The notes under the pieces were generated by a model. It did no database searches and had not been told where the DNA came from. It was given only the letters and a program-made list of their open reading frames with translations. Of a stretch of DNA of 64,000 bases, positions 63,993-64,000 are shown piece after piece. How positions within the stretch are numbered: position 1 is the stretch's first letter; each line of letters starts with the position of its first letter. The stretch comes from Mucilaginibacter psychrotolerans (GTDB lineage: Bacteria > Bacteroidota > Bacteroidia > Sphingobacteriales > Sphingobacteriaceae), in contig NZ_SOZE01000006.1 in NCBI RefSeq assembly GCF_004519315.1, positions 186,001 through 250,000 of the forward strand. Direction: 5' to 3'. The translations under genes and the position numbers were made by a program.

Positions 63993-64000
63993 ATGTTCAC
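63993..64000 (+). CDS. Possible start of next gene, cut by window edge
   Basis: An ATG lies two bases after the oxidoreductase stop codon (ATG TTC AC). Tight spacing would suit the next operon member, but two codons cannot establish a gene. Confidence 0.2.

Overview
The window reads as a chromosomal segment of a soil- or plant-associated member of the phylum Bacteroidota, most like Sphingobacteriaceae (Mucilaginibacter/Pedobacter type). This is an inference from the SusC/SusD pairs, a hybrid two-component sensor, propeller-type regulators, many secreted or lipoprotein glycoside hydrolases, and -7 elements of the form TAnnTTTG. No phage, integrase, transposase, rRNA or CRISPR array was seen.

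Region 1 (1-20045) is a polysaccharide utilisation locus, probably for arabinan, arabinoxylan or arabinogalactan side chains. A minus-strand operon carries SusC, SusD and three surface lipoproteins (20045 to 11006), the last with a metzincin-like zinc motif. An AraC regulator (10003, plus strand), a hybrid two-component system (9209 to 5085) and GH43, GH51, GH43 and GH39 enzymes (4961 to the left edge) follow. A 20-base motif recurs upstream of the SusC operon, the AraC gene, the GH51 operon and the hybrid sensor gene, so the locus looks like one regulon.

Region 2 (20570-23250) joins sulfur functions: a 19-bp perfect inverted repeat next to a promoter, a SAM-I riboswitch, an IscS/NifS-type cysteine desulfurase and a tRNA-Cys with an extra base in its acceptor stem. 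A PIG-L type deacetylase follows. Region 3 (23477-36330) is a second utilisation locus: a propeller/LuxR regulator, SusC, SusD, a surface protein with three repeated modules, a PKD lipoprotein and two GH16 enzymes, which points to beta-1,3-glucan (laminarin-like) use.

Region 4 (36450-42938) is mixed: a small conserved-looking protein, a metallophosphoesterase, a truncated membrane sensor, methionine aminopeptidase, a palindromic repeat, a large secreted DUF4965/glutaminase-family protein and a divergent ribose-5-phosphate isomerase.

Region 5 (43006-64000) is a phosphorus-scavenging region. A TonB receptor, a beta-helix lipoprotein and a beta-propeller phytase sit beside a TPR/LuxR-type regulator. 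Next come a GDPD, two alkaline-phosphatase-superfamily proteins and a SusC/SusD pair, then a PhnZ-like HD oxygenase, an XRE-cupin regulator, a DUF5690 transporter and a TIGR03364-type FAD oxidoreductase. The SusC operon and the transporter operon share a 41-base promoter/operator block (36 of 41 identical). This suggests that outer-membrane uptake and cytoplasmic organophosphonate breakdown are controlled together, and it is the most interesting system in the window.
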